Translations under genes and position numbers: made by a program
Assembly: GCA_008973525.1 (NCBI GenBank)
Contig: WACJ01000517.1
Coordinates: 2,232,001-2,296,000, forward strand
Length of the DNA stretch: 64,000 nt
DNA from: Stenopsyche tienmushanensis
Lineage: Eukaryota > Arthropoda > Insecta > Trichoptera > Stenopsychidae
Reading direction: 5' to 3'
In this document: positions 48,803-61,530 of the stretch, piece by piece
Layout of the letters: each line of letters begins with the position of its first letter
Position numbering within the stretch: position 1 is the first letter of the stretch
The notes under the pieces: model-generated
What the model was told of the DNA's origin: nothing
Seen by the model: the letters and a program-made list of their open reading frames with translations, nothing else
Databases searched by the model: none

Positions 48803-48857
48803 TGAGAGGGTGTGACTAGGGACCATATTTTTAAAAACATATATTCACTATGAAAAA
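48803..48857 (+). repeat. SINE family S2, 3' body fragment
   Basis: GAGGGTGTGACTAGGGACC followed by ATATTTTTAAAAACATATATTC and an A-rich end matches the reverse complement of 24472-24515. The Thr-tRNA-like head is missing, so this copy is truncated. Confidence 0.6.
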
Positions 48858-51060
48858 TCATATCAAAATGGTTGACTATGGTGCCATAAGAGGGATTGCT
48901 AAAAGCTAACTACTAAAAATAAATTATTTTTAAACGTGTTCACGGAAACAAAACGACATGGACAAATTTATTATTATTTTTAATTGAATTGATTCATTTC
49001 AATATTTGGTTAAGGCTAAACCTATTTATGTTGAGCCATTTATAAAGTAAATTAATTTGAATGAATAAAATATTGAACAAATCAAATGATTTTTTTCTAG
49101 AATAGATTAAAAAAATATTTTTAAGCAATGTCAATCTTTTAGAGCTTGTTATTTGATATCGTTGATACCTTTTGGATCATTTTAGTAAACTTATAAAAGT
49201 CACTACAAATCACAATTATAAAATTTATTTAAGGCTGTTTGAGATATAATGAAGCTTTTTTTTATAAAAAATAAATAAATTGAAAATGTTAAAATGGGTG
49301 ACATTGGCTGAGATGATATCATCGTAGATTGTTCTTTGATTGGTAAGTGTATGCTTTATTTTACACCACAATTTGCACGAATTTCCTATGCTAATTTTGT
49401 CAAACTATGGTTTCCACTTAAAATACATCAAATTAAATATTTAAAAACCAAAGAGCTTGCTTTAATGAAAAAACGCAAATGACACGAAATATAAGCGCTA
49501 TAAGGGACGCCTTTTATATTAAAATTCATTTTGAGCGAAAAGCCTGTTTACAAGTGGGGCTCTTGGCGTAAAATTTATGAATACATTTTTATACCCGAAT
49601 AATCGTTAAAAGATGGTCGGAATTATAGGAATGAAGTAAGTTAACTACTATGGAATAATAAGACGATCAATTCATGAAAATGGAGTTACCGTTTCTCATA
49701 ATAGTGATTAAATATATGAGTATATTAAATCAATTTGAAGGCCAGATATTTCATACGAGAAAGCATGTAAGCAGAAATTTACTTTGATAATAACATTATC
49801 CCTATTAAGGATCCTGAGGAAATCCGGCACCATAAGTGTTTATTTTTGAATAATTAATGCGAGATGCATCATATTCGTATTACATCCATCCGAACTTCCA
49901 GCTTCAATCTTGTGATACTAAGTAGATAATACTTGAAAATTTTACATATTTTAAAATTTAAAAATATTCAAAGAACATGTTTACTCTTAACTTTATGTTC
50001 TATCCCCCCTGAGATAAAAAGTTAAAATATTTTTGACATTTTATAAGACTTATTATTGAATTTGAGAAAGAAATACAGCTCAGAGTAAATATTTTTTCAA
50101 CCAAAAGCAGCATAAATGAATTTATAAAGCCAGCTTTATAAGAAATAAATAAATTTATGATGATGGCGTAGGAAGTATACGCAGAATGAAATCGTTTCGG
50201 GACGATTGGTTCGACCTAAATTTTGCATGTCGAATCACAAACTAGCTTTATACAGGCTGTATTGGTCATCTATAATACAATTTTCAACCCCTAGCCTTTC
50301 ACAATTGAATCTATGATTTTCAGCAGTATTGCAGCTAAAAAGCTATCATTGCTTAATATTATTTCGAAATCAAAACGTTTGCATACTTCCGACATGTAAT
50401 TTAACGACGTTGTAGCATGGCATCATCAACATATTTTTATTACTTAAAATTTTCGCAATATACGATCGGGTTTCAAGAACAATAGAGCCATTTTCAGTTC
50501 GACCTACTATTTGTATCCGAAATTGATATGTAATTTACGTTAATATACGACTATAATAATATTAGGGTCTCGCAGAACAAATAACGCGCTTATATTTGGT
50601 TCTCGTGGCTTATTCAATAATATGTTTTGTCGGATCGTTCTTCTCTTTGTGGTTGTTGTAATTTTGCTAGAAATGAAAGTTTTTGTCAACGCAAAAAGTA
50701 AATATCTCAATATACCTTATATCATTTAAAAAAAAATACGAAACCATATATCATGCTGATAAAAATAATAAATTATCTATTTTTGTACCAAAAAGAGTGC
50801 GTGAGGAATCGTTCTTTTATTGCTCACGAATACAAAATAATGTAATTTATATAGAATATAAATTAACAAGTAATTTTTGATATAAAAACACACTCCAGAT
50901 TATTTATCTTATAAAGGAAGGGGGCTGTTTTAATAATTTATTACCTTATTAAGTAAAATGCGTGAGTAACGCTGGAGAAGTGAAACTAAGAATTCAAGTG
51001 ACGTGGTTGCACATTAGCTTTTGTCAGTGTTCCAAAAATCGAATCAGTAGGTTGAGATTT
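48858..51060. other. Long intergenic stretch
   Basis: No gene recognised. The 65-codon plus-strand frame at 50683-50880 has no family motif. Confidence 0.5.
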
Positions 51061-51102
51061 ATCTGAGTTGAAGTTGATCTTGAAATCAACTTTAACTCAG
51101 AT
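51061..51102. repeat. 42-bp near-perfect hairpin
   Basis: ATCTGAGTTGAAGTTGAT (51061-51078) and ATCAACTTTAACTCAGAT (51085-51102) pair along 18 bp with one mismatch around a 6-base loop, CTTGAA. A partial echo of the arm (CACTCAGATCAATT) follows. It is too short for a typical pre-miRNA. A transposon end or a recombination scar is more likely. Confidence 0.85.
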
Positions 51103-51524
51103 AATTCACTCAGATCAATTTTTCAACAATGCTACACCTTCGACCTTTTGTATTGTTTGATATTTATATGGCCATCATCATAACCATTTTCCCGTTTTCT
51201 AATTGATTATTAGCTAATTAGGTGTTTGTTAGCTAAAATATGAAACTGTTTTTGTGTAATATATTATAAAGTGGACGAGCTACTGGTCTACGGGTCGCTT
51301 TATGCTACGTATAGACACAGTAGACGCGGGGAATTGCATGGCCGTAGCGATGTGTGTGAATGTGTCGATTATTTTCGACCAATTGCCGTTTAGAATCGAA
51401 GAAAAAGAAGTGTTTCACTTTCCGTGACAATCAGCTAATTTGACTCTGAGTCATAAATTAGATTGATTTTTATATATAAGATCTACTGTAAGTTAATTGT
51501 ACTATACCTATATTATTTGAAAAA
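51103..51524. other. GC-richer stretch, possible transposon body
   Basis: About 51270-51400 is richer in CpG (CTACGGGTCGC, GTAGACGCGGGG, GGCCGTAGCG) than its flanks. It leads into TTTTTATATATAAGA at about 51470, the same tail motif as in the duplication that follows. It may be the body of the element whose tail is repeated at 51525-51745. Confidence 0.35.
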
Positions 51525-51745
51525 GTGCAAACAATAAGTTGGCAAAGTTTTATCGCAATCGAATGAACGGTATGGCAGCGCATTAAATACGGACAAACAA
51601 ACATTTATTTTTATATATTAGACTATGCTTATGTTACTCGCGAAATCTTTAGCAATAAGTGCACGAAGTATTATTGTAATCCAATGAACAGTATGGCAGC
51701 GCATTACGAACGAACAAAACCCAATTCATTTTTATATATTAGATT
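51525..51745 (+). repeat. Direct duplication of a retroelement-like tail
   Basis: Two diverged units of about 98 bases lie at 51525-51622 and about 51646-51744. Each runs from a GCAATAAGT-like start through CAATG(A)ACGGTATGGCAGCGCATTA or a near match, then an ACGGACAAACAAA-type stretch, and ends in TTTTTATATATTAGA. The same terminal motif stands once more at about 51470. This looks like tandem 3' tails of a transposable element. Confidence 0.65.
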
Positions 51746-53703
51746 TGAAGACCATTTTATATCAAATCAACCGTAAACGAAATATTTTCTCGTAATAATT
51801 TGCCCATTTTATTACATTACAATTATTGCAAATAAATAGTTCACACAAACCTCTTTTATAACTCAAATTATTTTACAAAAAATAAGGGCTAAAAATGGTT
51901 CATAGAACGAAGTTTCCATCCTATGTGAGATAAAATGATCTGTATGCTGTAATTTGAGTACATAATATTTAAAGTGGGTGTAATTTTTATTCCAATTCTA
52001 TTTAAAACAAACTCTTTATTTCAAATTCCAAACATGCATGATTGCATTTTAAAGACACGCAGAAGATTTATATATTGTTATAGTTATTTTATCTTATAAC
52101 AATCAATAAACTCAAACAACAAAGTTCCTGTATATTTCATACAAATTATAAAATAAATCTATTGATTTTTTTTAAATTTCGTTTCCTCTTCATTGTCTAT
52201 TGAATATTTTAGATAAAATAGGTTGTCTCAAATAATGATTATAATGTTCATAAGATTTATAAGATGTTGAAATAATATATTTTCATTCAAATTTTTGAAT
52301 TATCATTGAAAAATATCTGTCTCAATTATTTAAAATTGTTCCAATTATTAGACAAAATTTCATAATTTCGTAATTTTGTAATACACCAACAATTTCTTAT
52401 TTTTTGGTCAATTAATAATTATTAAGATGTTTTAATACGTCAAAGATCAAAAGGGATTTTTGGGATTTTCAAATATTATTTTGACTAAAAACCGAAAACT
52501 AAATTTTAAAGAAAAGTTGACCTAAAAATTGCGGTACTGTAATCCCAAAATCACCGAAGAAATAGTTTTTTCAAATAAATCTTGCGAACCACAGACTTAG
52601 GGCGGATCATAAATTTACATTATCCACTGAAACCACACATGGGTGGATTCTTTCCATAATTTCTCGTTGCAAAGAGGTAGCTGCAGTTTTGAGGAAGCTT
52701 AAGATAAAAATATATCTTTCATACTTAAAATTATTGAATAGAGTAAAAATATGCGTTGAATATCCATATAAAAAATATTTTCGATGAAGAGAAGTCTTAA
52801 AATCACATCATCACATCTTAGTCGAATAATATTGATTCAGGAATAGTCCACTGCATGTACAAACAGAAGCTTATTGATTCGACAGAATTAGCCAAGAGAC
52901 GTAAAAGATAATCAGAAAATCCTCGAATGTTTTTTTAGGAAATTAAATGACCTTTCTATTAAAAGAGTGCTCAGCATTAACCTTTAGGATGTTAAATATA
53001 TAAAGCCTATATAGGACTTGCTGATCCGAATAAGCGTTTCGATTTAATACAAACTATAATATATTTTTAAGCGAGTAATCACAAAGGTTGATAATTAAGA
53101 AAATAATTAGTGAGAATTTAATCAATATTCGTTTATAAATTTATCTGAAAATAATTTTTTGTGGCAATCAGGTAAAAAATGAATCATTTTTATCACAGTT
53201 TGATGCACACAATGCCCCAGTTTTCAGAATTTCCTATGCATTTATTTATTGCATTTGGAGAGATGTGAATATTTTTTTTAAATGTGAACCGTACAACTTC
53301 CATTAGCTTTCAGTTTTGTGGGTGAGCAAAAATTTATTTTCATTGCGAAACGATTCTACTGCTATTTTTTTACAACATTCACTTTTTAGTATATATAATA
53401 TATGCCAAATCATGTAGACACAGCATGAGAATATGAAGATTTTTTTAGTCATAATTTTCATCAGAATAACAACAATTTGGATTAATATGATAGTAGAAAT
53501 AAATATCCATATGAAGCCGTGCTTGAGTAATATATAATAAAATAGGCGTATTTCTAGTGCAGAATTTATTTTATGCAGTAGAGGCGGTGCAACGCAAGCG
53601 CGTAGCATGTCTATGGTGTATATAACGGATACAAATACACTACAAACATGGCACCCTCTCTTTCTGGCTTACAGCTATATGGATCCATGTGATTAGGGAA
53701 TCC
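51746..53703. other. Long intergenic stretch
   Basis: AT-rich, no gene recognised. The 101-codon minus-strand frame at 53303-53608 is Ile/Phe-rich with membrane-like stretches typical of translated AT-rich DNA, and I do not call it. Confidence 0.5.
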
Positions 53704-53780
53704 AATCCCGGGATTCTGAACAGTTTTAGGTGCTCATGAATCCCGATTTTAGTAAACATAATCCCGAAAAATTCGGGATT
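53704..53780. repeat. Cluster of AATCCCG inverted motifs
   Basis: AATCCCGGGATT (53704-53715) is a perfect palindrome. GAATCCCGATTTT follows at about 53738. AATCCCGAA-AAA-TTCGGGATT (53760-53780) is a perfect 9-bp stem. Clustered short subterminal motifs in both orientations are typical of hAT-like elements and MITEs, but no terminus or transposase is visible here. Confidence 0.5.
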
Positions 53781-54104
53781 GTAATTTTTATCTAACAGAA
53801 ATCGTACACCTCACCAGCACGATGAAGGCTACTAAATCGAGATATTCCCGCCGAAATCTGGACACTTGGAAACAGTAGCGTAACTATTAATGGGCGATAA
53901 AAGGTGGGTGAATAATTACATATCTGAATCAAAAAGACAGTCGTCACACCATTTTGCCAAATTATTAAAAACCACAATTTCCTGCACAAAAGTTTTGGTG
54001 TTTTAGGACCGAATAGGCATAATTTTGGTTGAATTTCTGACTCATCTGCCTCATAATATTGTGACACCCTAAAAAAACTCAAAAAGAGCATTCAAAAGAA
54101 AAGG
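53781..54104. other. Unassigned segment with a 99-codon minus frame
   Basis: A minus-strand open frame (53792-54091) of 99 codons spans most of this interval. I recognise no domain. It may belong to the element suggested by the AATCCCG cluster next to it. Confidence 0.3.
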
Positions 54105-54413
54105 AGGGGAATGCTGATGAAAGGAGTGAGCTTGTTGCACAACAAAGCCTGTCCTTACACAGTCTTAGCCACCAAGGTGCTCTTGGACTTGGTTGGGATG
54201 ATTTGAACCATCTCCCGCCTTCAGATTGTCATCTTTTCACCTCCCTCAAGGCACACATGTGTGGAATTAAATTTTCAATCGACGAGCAAGTACAGAAAGA
54301 GGTTCTGAAGTGAAAAAGTAGCTGGCGAGGGTGTTATTTGAGGAGGGCGTAAAGAAGTTTGTTGACGGCTCACTACATGCATTGAACGAGATGGCGATTA
54401 TGTGGAAAAATAG
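54105..54413 (+). mobile_element. Dead mariner transposase, C-terminal part
   Basis: Plus-strand conceptual product: KGVSLLHNKACPYTV, matching the GVLLLHDNARPHT segment of mariner transposases with the catalytic Asp changed. Then come LGWDDLNHLPPSDCHLFTSL, in which about seven residues before PSD are deleted, and KFSIDEQVQKEVLK with a stop. The C terminus continues in shifted frames as VLFEEGVKKFVD and IERDGDYVEK, the usual end of such proteins, with its TAG at 54411-54413. It belongs to a different mariner lineage from the 5.3-kb copy. Several frameshifts and the missing N-terminal half make it non-functional. Confidence 0.85.
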
Positions 54414-56026
54414 TCAACAAGTGTATCAACAATATCCTGTCATTTTTTTAAACCCACTTTTTCTAAAAAAGTATATATTAATATATAAATCTAGTACACT
54501 TACTTTAAAAACACGCCTCGTATAACATATCAATCTTTGGATTTTTTACATAAAGGGTCATACATTGATTCTGTAGTATTAGGTCCATATTGAGTAAATT
54601 TTGCCCATATTTTTATTATTCGTTTTTTTAAAAAAAATTCTGTAGTGAAATGGCATAATTTGATTAAAATTACTATTTATTTTTTGTTGTATTTATAATT
54701 GTATAAATGCATTTAGGTTTATTGATCATGATGTATGTTTGTGGTTTATATCGGATCAGAAATTCGATAATATGTGAAGAATGTTTGCCACAATTCAACA
54801 AATATCTATTTGGGTTATATATTTATTATTAATTGTGAATTTGAATATCATTTTTAAAATTCTCTCCGATAGTTAACGAATATTTTTGGTTCATTCATGT
54901 CAAATATGCTTATCGTATAATATTTCAAATATGTGCCACCCTATCAAAATATTATTGAATAACGTTTCGCAGGGAATGTTTCATGCGATCATAAAATATT
55001 CAATGATAAAAATGATTTATTACGCATACATATTTGGATGAATTAAATATGTGACAGTCCATACATAAAACATGAATAAAATGAACTAAACTGACACTAA
55101 GGTTCTTTTACGAAATATTTGGAAATTTGAAGGCTGTTGCTTTTATTACGTTGATGAAAAATATTTTTTTTGCATTTGCATACGAGTTTTTTAATACAAA
55201 ATATGAAATTATGTTGCTGTCAAATTGGTCAAACAGTCAAAAGCTCGCGTAATTGATTGATTTGACAGGCTGCTTTCATGTGGGTTGTATGAAGTTAGTA
55301 CGATATATTTTACTAAACAATGTTTGTCCATTTCCTAATATAATAAAATCATACTCAATACTAGAAGTTATATTTTTTACAAAAAAATATTTTATAAAAT
55401 AATTTTTTTTTGGTAAAATATGACAGAATGAAGAACTTAAACCATTGGGGACATCTGGGATTAAACGGATTAACGTGTTCAAGCTTTTTGTATACAATTT
55501 GATTTTTTAAACCAAAACCATTATTTCCAGTTTTTAATACATAGGATAGATATTTATATAAAAAAAAACACAATTTCTGATACTATCATGTCTATAGATT
55601 AACATAAACACTATACGTAATTTTATTTTGAAATATTTATTTTGGTAATGAATCGAAAGTGATATAATATTATACACTCTCAAAAGGACGTCCAGTGAAA
55701 TCAAGTGCTCAAAATATTTGAACAAAAAAATTCTACACGACTTATGGGATGATCTGCACAATGAAAATATAAAACTAAATAAGTCAATTAAATTTCAAAG
55801 AAATTAATTTAATAAATTTTGAGATATCGTGCCAATCGATTTGAAAAATGTAGTTTTGAAAAAAAAAAACGCGTTTAAAGATTGCAAGTCGTTTATCAAC
55901 AAGAAAGTTTTAAATTACCTTTAATCTGCTATGTCTGTTCTATAAAGCAAACCTTCAGGTTTTTCATAAAAATCTTACAAAGTCAATTGTTGCTCCCTAG
56001 TATCAGTTTTAGTTCTTTTAGCGAAG
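54414..56026. other. Intergenic DNA, nothing recognised
   Basis: No gene recognised. Overlapping minus-strand frames at 55276-55761 contain Phe/Lys/Tyr-rich translations without family motifs. Confidence 0.5.
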
Positions 56027-56345
56027 TCATTCTGATAAATTCAGATGCACCATAGTTTGATTCCTTTGAAATACCGCTTTATTACGACGATGAGCGTAAA
56101 CTCGAGTTACGTGGTCAATTTGACATCCTATTGTAATTAAAACTTTCAAAATGCCATTAAATCCTTCATTGAAGATAATCACGTCAAGAAGAGATGCTAT
56201 TTCATTGATCCTTGTGACAGAATGCAGGCGTATAGGAACGAAAGACCACATCAATGAATTTAATGATTCATTGTTATTTTGTGTTTGTGCTCCTAAACAT
56301 CTAGTCAACAGTTCATCTCGAGATAAATTTTCATAAACTGGTTAA
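56027..56345 (-). mobile_element. Mutator-like transposase relic, C-terminal region
   Basis: The minus-strand product is YENLSRDELLTRCLGAQTQ, then NNNESLNSLMWSFVP, INEIASLLDVIIFNEGFNG and ILKVLITIGCQI. The pattern RCLGxxTQNNNESLNSxxW, followed by an IFNxG segment and I(T)IG, recurs in a large insect protein family that I associate with Mutator-like transposases, from memory. The frame from 56308 to 56027 is open and can be extended upstream in frame to about 56335. No DDE core or upstream half was found nearby, so it is a fragment. Confidence 0.55.
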
Positions 56346-57486
56346 ATGATTTTTTGAATTTATGCAGTCAAAGGTGGTTTTTGGTGGTGGAAATAATGGA
56401 TTTCTCCTTTAGTTTCAACCTTGCGCCATTTTGCGCCAGCTGTCTTCGCCTGCTGGACATTTTTGATTTTGAGCATTTGCGTCTGTAGAACATTTGTGTT
56501 AGAAAGTTGCCCAATTTTCTTCGTTTCTTTTATTGAGTTTGCTCTTCAACGAATGTCTAAATCGTAAAATTTAGTGATTTTCTATCATCGAACATGAACT
56601 AATCAGTTTGAACCTTTTGGGTGCTCAGTCAAGATTAAACTAACTGTTATATTCAAAACAAGAAATGAGTTTAGAGAATATAACAGCTTCTTTATTGTAT
56701 ACAATAGAAAAGTTTTCGAAAATAAAGGGCTGAAGTAAGAAACCGAAGTGCAAGAGACGGAGTCTGATTCTCTGCTTTATAAAATGATCGAACGCGTGCT
56801 CCACATCCTCTTCAACACTGTTACTATTACCGAATGACCCCGAATATTGGAAAATCACTTTATTCACAAATTTTACACTATATTTGGGTAAAATTTATGC
56901 AAAAAAAATTGATTTTTTGAAACCGACACACGATTGATTGATGATTTGAGATCACGATTTAAAAAAAATATGAGATAAAATATAGCCATCCGAACGAATA
57001 ATGCCCATTGAATATGAAAATTTATAATCGGGTAAAATGAAAATCTCTTTTTGACAAAAAACACATAGCCCATGCAGCTATCTCAGTTTTGGTACTGAGG
57101 TAAATTATTAAGTTCGTTATATATTTCACTAAATCCAATCAAGGTACGGAGAACGCCCTTATGCAAATATAGCCTTTTCAGCACAAACAGGCTTATCCCG
57201 CTTTTACAATGCGAAAATGTACTTCCAACTGCCGGGTGTAAATATTTTTCTTTGTGGCGTTGGAAAAACAAGAAGCACTCAGCATCTTCAGCGATACCGC
57301 TTTTCGTTACCGTTGCCGTTCATCGTTTCTTAGTGTGTCAATTTACTTAAATGGACCCGAATGTACGATCATTAACAACATTTGCAGAGATGGTTTTACA
57401 ATTCAAATGCTTTTAGGGAGTTGGGCTTGAGGGAACGTCTGAAGATTGCAGTGGATTTGTTCTAAATATGCATGCACACGTATTGC
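56346..57486. other. Unassigned stretch between two relic fragments
   Basis: A GC-richer minus-strand segment at about 56365-56480 could be read as part of the same protein family, but the match is too weak to call. Short minus frames at 56640-57271 have no motif. About 57285-57450 is less AT-rich and unexplained. Confidence 0.35.
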
Positions 57487-57532
57487 GGATAAATTCAGAT
57501 GCACCATAGTTCGATTCCTTTGAAATACTGAA
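57487..57532 (-). mobile_element. Second fragment of the Mutator-like relic
   Basis: The plus-strand sequence AAATTCAGATGCACCATAGT followed by TCGATTCCTTTGAAATAC repeats 56037-56078 with one difference over about 40 bases. On the minus strand it encodes the same tail, FQRNRTMVHLNLS. It is therefore a partial second copy of the same element in the same orientation, about 1.45 kb away. Confidence 0.7.
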
Positions 57533-60500
57533 CCTTAAAGAAAATGCACCGGCTCGCTTGAATGCTATCCACATATAACACATAAAATTGATAGGCGAAT
57601 TTGTTGAAATGGCTCAAAATATGTTTTATATATTTTGAGGAAATATAACAGTACTTATTGGAGATAGAAGTTGGAAGACGCACGATGATATTTCGAGCCG
57701 AAGCTCCATTATTATATGAGCGCATTAATTCTTTCAAATTGGACCAAAACCTTCTTTTTCATCTCGTTATTTACAATGGAATATAATCTCTGAAAACAAA
57801 GGAGAAATGCTCTACGTCACTGTCCTTTTCGGAAATAAATGGAAGTGGATCTGTCTAATAATCATTAGTATTCATCAAAGGGACTGATGAGACCCATAAT
57901 CTTTTTAATGCAAACCACTGAATACAAATGAATCCATCCATAGAAATATAATATTATACTTCGAAAAGTCAGTATAACAATTAAACTTGATACTTAAAAA
58001 GTAGGATTTTGCGTTCGAGCAATTAATTTCATAGCTCGCAATACAAACGCAATTTCATCAAACGCCTTATCTTTTTAAGGTAAAATGCAGTTTTTTGTGT
58101 ATATATATATATTAGAATTTGATTTTAATGATATAATTTTTATGTCCTATAACTGTGCAAATAAAATTGCTCTCAACTTCCTTTAAATTATCTTTCTTAG
58201 ATTTTAATATATCACGCTATGACATTCTTTATATATTTTTTAAATAGCTGTGTGCCATAATGGATGCTTATTGAGTCTTTTAACATCCTTTTGTACCGTT
58301 AGCATCGTATCTATCTTAATGGCAGCACTAATATCCTCACTATTAACGACTTGAAGCATTCCAGTCCTTTGAAAATTTTCAATATCAGAATTCCTAAATT
58401 AATTTTTTAGGACTATATTTGACACTTTTTAAAGTTTATTGTGCCACTGTTTAAACGTAAATGATTTTAACAGTTTGATTTAAATCATATTTAATTCATG
58501 ACATTCATTAAAAAATATTGAAATAATTATTTTATTCAATATAGAATAAAATTATTCATAAGTCATAATTCTTATAGTTAGAACCAAATTAGAACAAATT
58601 AGAGATATATTAAATATTATCAAATATGATACCTGATATAGAAATTAGTTAATCAAGTGAGTATAATAACCATAATCTTCTTAGACAGTATAAAATCGCT
58701 TTAAATTAAGTGTATAATTTTACTACGTGCCATGCGTCTTAAACATCTCATGTTGAATCAACAATATCAAATAAAATAAATTGATTAGGTTAATTATTAT
58801 ATCCTGATTATTCTAAGCTTAATGTGTGATGATAAGGAGGGATATTGTGTTTCACTGTATACCTATTTAATAATTGCAATATATTAGTGCGAAGGGATGA
58901 TAAAGGAAATACATATATTTTGCCCTCCATTTCCTCGAGATATTCGAAAAATATGCTGCCTTATTCAATATTTCTAATCTCTATATGAATATAAGCAATA
59001 AAAAAATCCGTTATAACACATATTGTTAAAGTTGATTAATAATTGTTTTAGCGAAATAATATATTTTTTATGTATTTGATATTAGCAAACCGAGATTGGA
59101 GCATAAAATTGTAATTTATATATAAGACCACTTTATTCTTGGCCAGGATTGCTTCAAAATTTAACGCCCCCTTGTTTAATATAGAACCGTAATAAGACAG
59201 TGACCATGGCTCTTGGCTTATAATAAAAATGCGACAAAGTTGCACGTCAGAATATTGTATGAGTAACTGGTTTTTAATGGCTCGTTTCGAAATAAATGAA
59301 AGCTTTTTTGCCTTTGAACGAGCTTTTAAAACCGCAAAAAAGCGCATAAATTGCTCGGAGTTTGAAATTTACTTTAATAGCTCTATTGACCGTCAATTCC
59401 GAATAATGAAATGGAATTGATGTCGTTTATTGGTGGAAAACGATCGACACACGTTAAGAGTTATGGCTTCATTTTTGTGTTATGGTCAATGCCAAAATCG
59501 AATATTTTACAAGACGCTAATGTATTAGACAAATTGAATTTTGTCACTGGTGGAACATTTTTTTTTTATTTGGGAAATGTCGAAATACGTTAGGTTGTAT
59601 TAATTCCGTAATGTATCAATAAAAATAATGGTTGTCTAAATGGACTTGCATGGAAAATAGAAGATGACCGCATGACAAATCTTAAATTTATTTGGCACAA
59701 TCTGATATCCACTTCTTCCAACAGTGATCCTTTATTCTCAGAATTCATTACGCGATTTTCTCCTGATATCCTTTTCGTATGGGTAACACGCCCGATGCAC
59801 GTGCCATACAATGTCTTGTCCTATATAGGGGTCTCTGGACTGGGGATGGCATCAATAATGGATGGAAAAGGAAAGTGGACTAGCCCCTTCATTATGGTGA
59901 TACTTGGGGTTTCGGTGAAATTTATCGCAATACTGCCAAAACAAGACAATTGATTTGAAGTGTCAGGTATAAACAAAGGTATAACACCTACGGCATACAA
60001 TGGAAGCTTTCAGGCTTTCGAAACGCCATGGAACTCACCTTCTTATCATGAATTTACGTATATCTTAATTATGAAGATCTCCTTTCATTCGGCAAATATC
60101 TCAATGTGCGCATTTATAAGAGATTTAAGAACAAGATAAGTTTGTCGTAGATCTATGGCTTGTATGAAAGCTTGTGAAATTGTGATGGAACACTATTTTT
60201 TTCTCAAAATATTTGCAGATATATTAATTTTTTATCAACCCTGGATGGAATATAATATCATATCAAAATTCTTCATTTCGTCGAATAAAAATTCTCTTTT
60301 CAATATCCATTATGTCAAATTGGTTTCATCGAAACAGCTGAGCCTTCATCGTGACGAAAGCTGATTAATTGGCCAAACGAATTCAATCAAATATGAAATT
60401 TGAGAAATTTCATAAATATAACATTGCAAATATTTATAAATTCATCTCGAATTATAATAGCAAAAAATAAGTCTTAACTTAAAAAAAAACCATTATTATG

Positions 60501-61454
60501 TTAAGAATATTTTTAAGTATTGCTTATATTCGTAATCATTTGAATCGTTATTGAAAATAGTGAAAATTACGATATCAAATCGAAATCCAAAAATAGTGAT
60601 TATTTTTATAAAGAAGTATAATATTTTAGAATTTTGTTAGAGTTATATTTAGAATTAAATCAATTGTCATCATTTTTAATGCCAATTCCTTATGTTTTTA
60701 CCTTGTATTTTTATTTCATACCTAAAAATGCAAATATCAAATGTTACCATTAATTGATTAGTCATCCATTGAGTTTGAAATAACGCCATTCCTTTGGTTA
60801 TGCAGTTCGCAGTTTTATTGTAGTTTATTTTAATAAATTGCCAAATTGAATTAATGAAAATTAATATTAAATTATAATGATTGATATATCTTATTCAAAG
60901 CTGGGAGCTTGTTAAACAATCAATTTCAGAGCATGAGTTGAACGAAAAATATATAATATACTTGTACGAGTGAGTTTGTCATCAATTCATAGGATAAAAA
61001 TTATACGAACAATAGAATAGTTAGTAAAACGAGATCATTGTTGACGTCCCAACCAATAAATAGAATTAGTTACATAAATTGATGATAATACTTGACTGAA
61101 TAATACTAGTAATATCTTAAAAATGTGTCTCTGTGCTTCCATGCAATATTAATAATTAAACATTTAAAAATATCAAAGCTTTGTTTATAAATCCTATTTT
61201 TTGGCTATTTATAAAATGCATATTTATTATTTAATTAGTACGGATTTTCACCATGAATAAATGCCTTTAAAGGGCTTACTTCCTTGAATTGAAAAATATA
61301 TTTTTATGCGTTAAAGTGGTAAATGGTCTCCATCAGTTAACTTAGAATGGATTTCATTTGACAAAATAGATAGTAAAAGAGAAAAATCTAAAGGACGGCT
61401 CCATAAAATTAAGGGTAGTCCCTTAGCGTAAAAAACACATCGTATTTGAACACG
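57533..61454. other. Long intergenic stretch
   Basis: No gene recognised. Frames of 93-99 codons at 59048-59347 (minus) and 59672-59953 (plus) lack family motifs. An imperfect hairpin formed by TTTTATTC and GAATAAAA lies near 58530-58552. A short (AT)n run lies near 58100. Confidence 0.5.
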
Positions 61455-61530
61455 TCGCTTCAATGGAATAGTTCAATTGGCAGAGTGTTCAATCGAAACG
61501 TAAATGGTGGCAGATTCATATTACCAATGG
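61455..61530 (+). repeat. Possible tRNA-like SINE head
   Basis: TAGTTCAATTGGCAGAGTGT resembles a D-arm/box A, and GGTGGCAGATTCATATTACC about 35 bases on could be a decayed box B. No second copy was found in the window. Confidence 0.25.

Noticed and set aside
53303..53608. A 101-codon membrane-like minus-strand protein
   Set aside because: The hydrophobic composition follows from AT-rich DNA; there is no conserved motif, splice context or supporting promoter.
59672..59953. A 93-codon plus-strand protein
   Set aside because: No recognisable domain; its length is not exceptional for a 64-kb window, and an overlapping minus frame is equally open.
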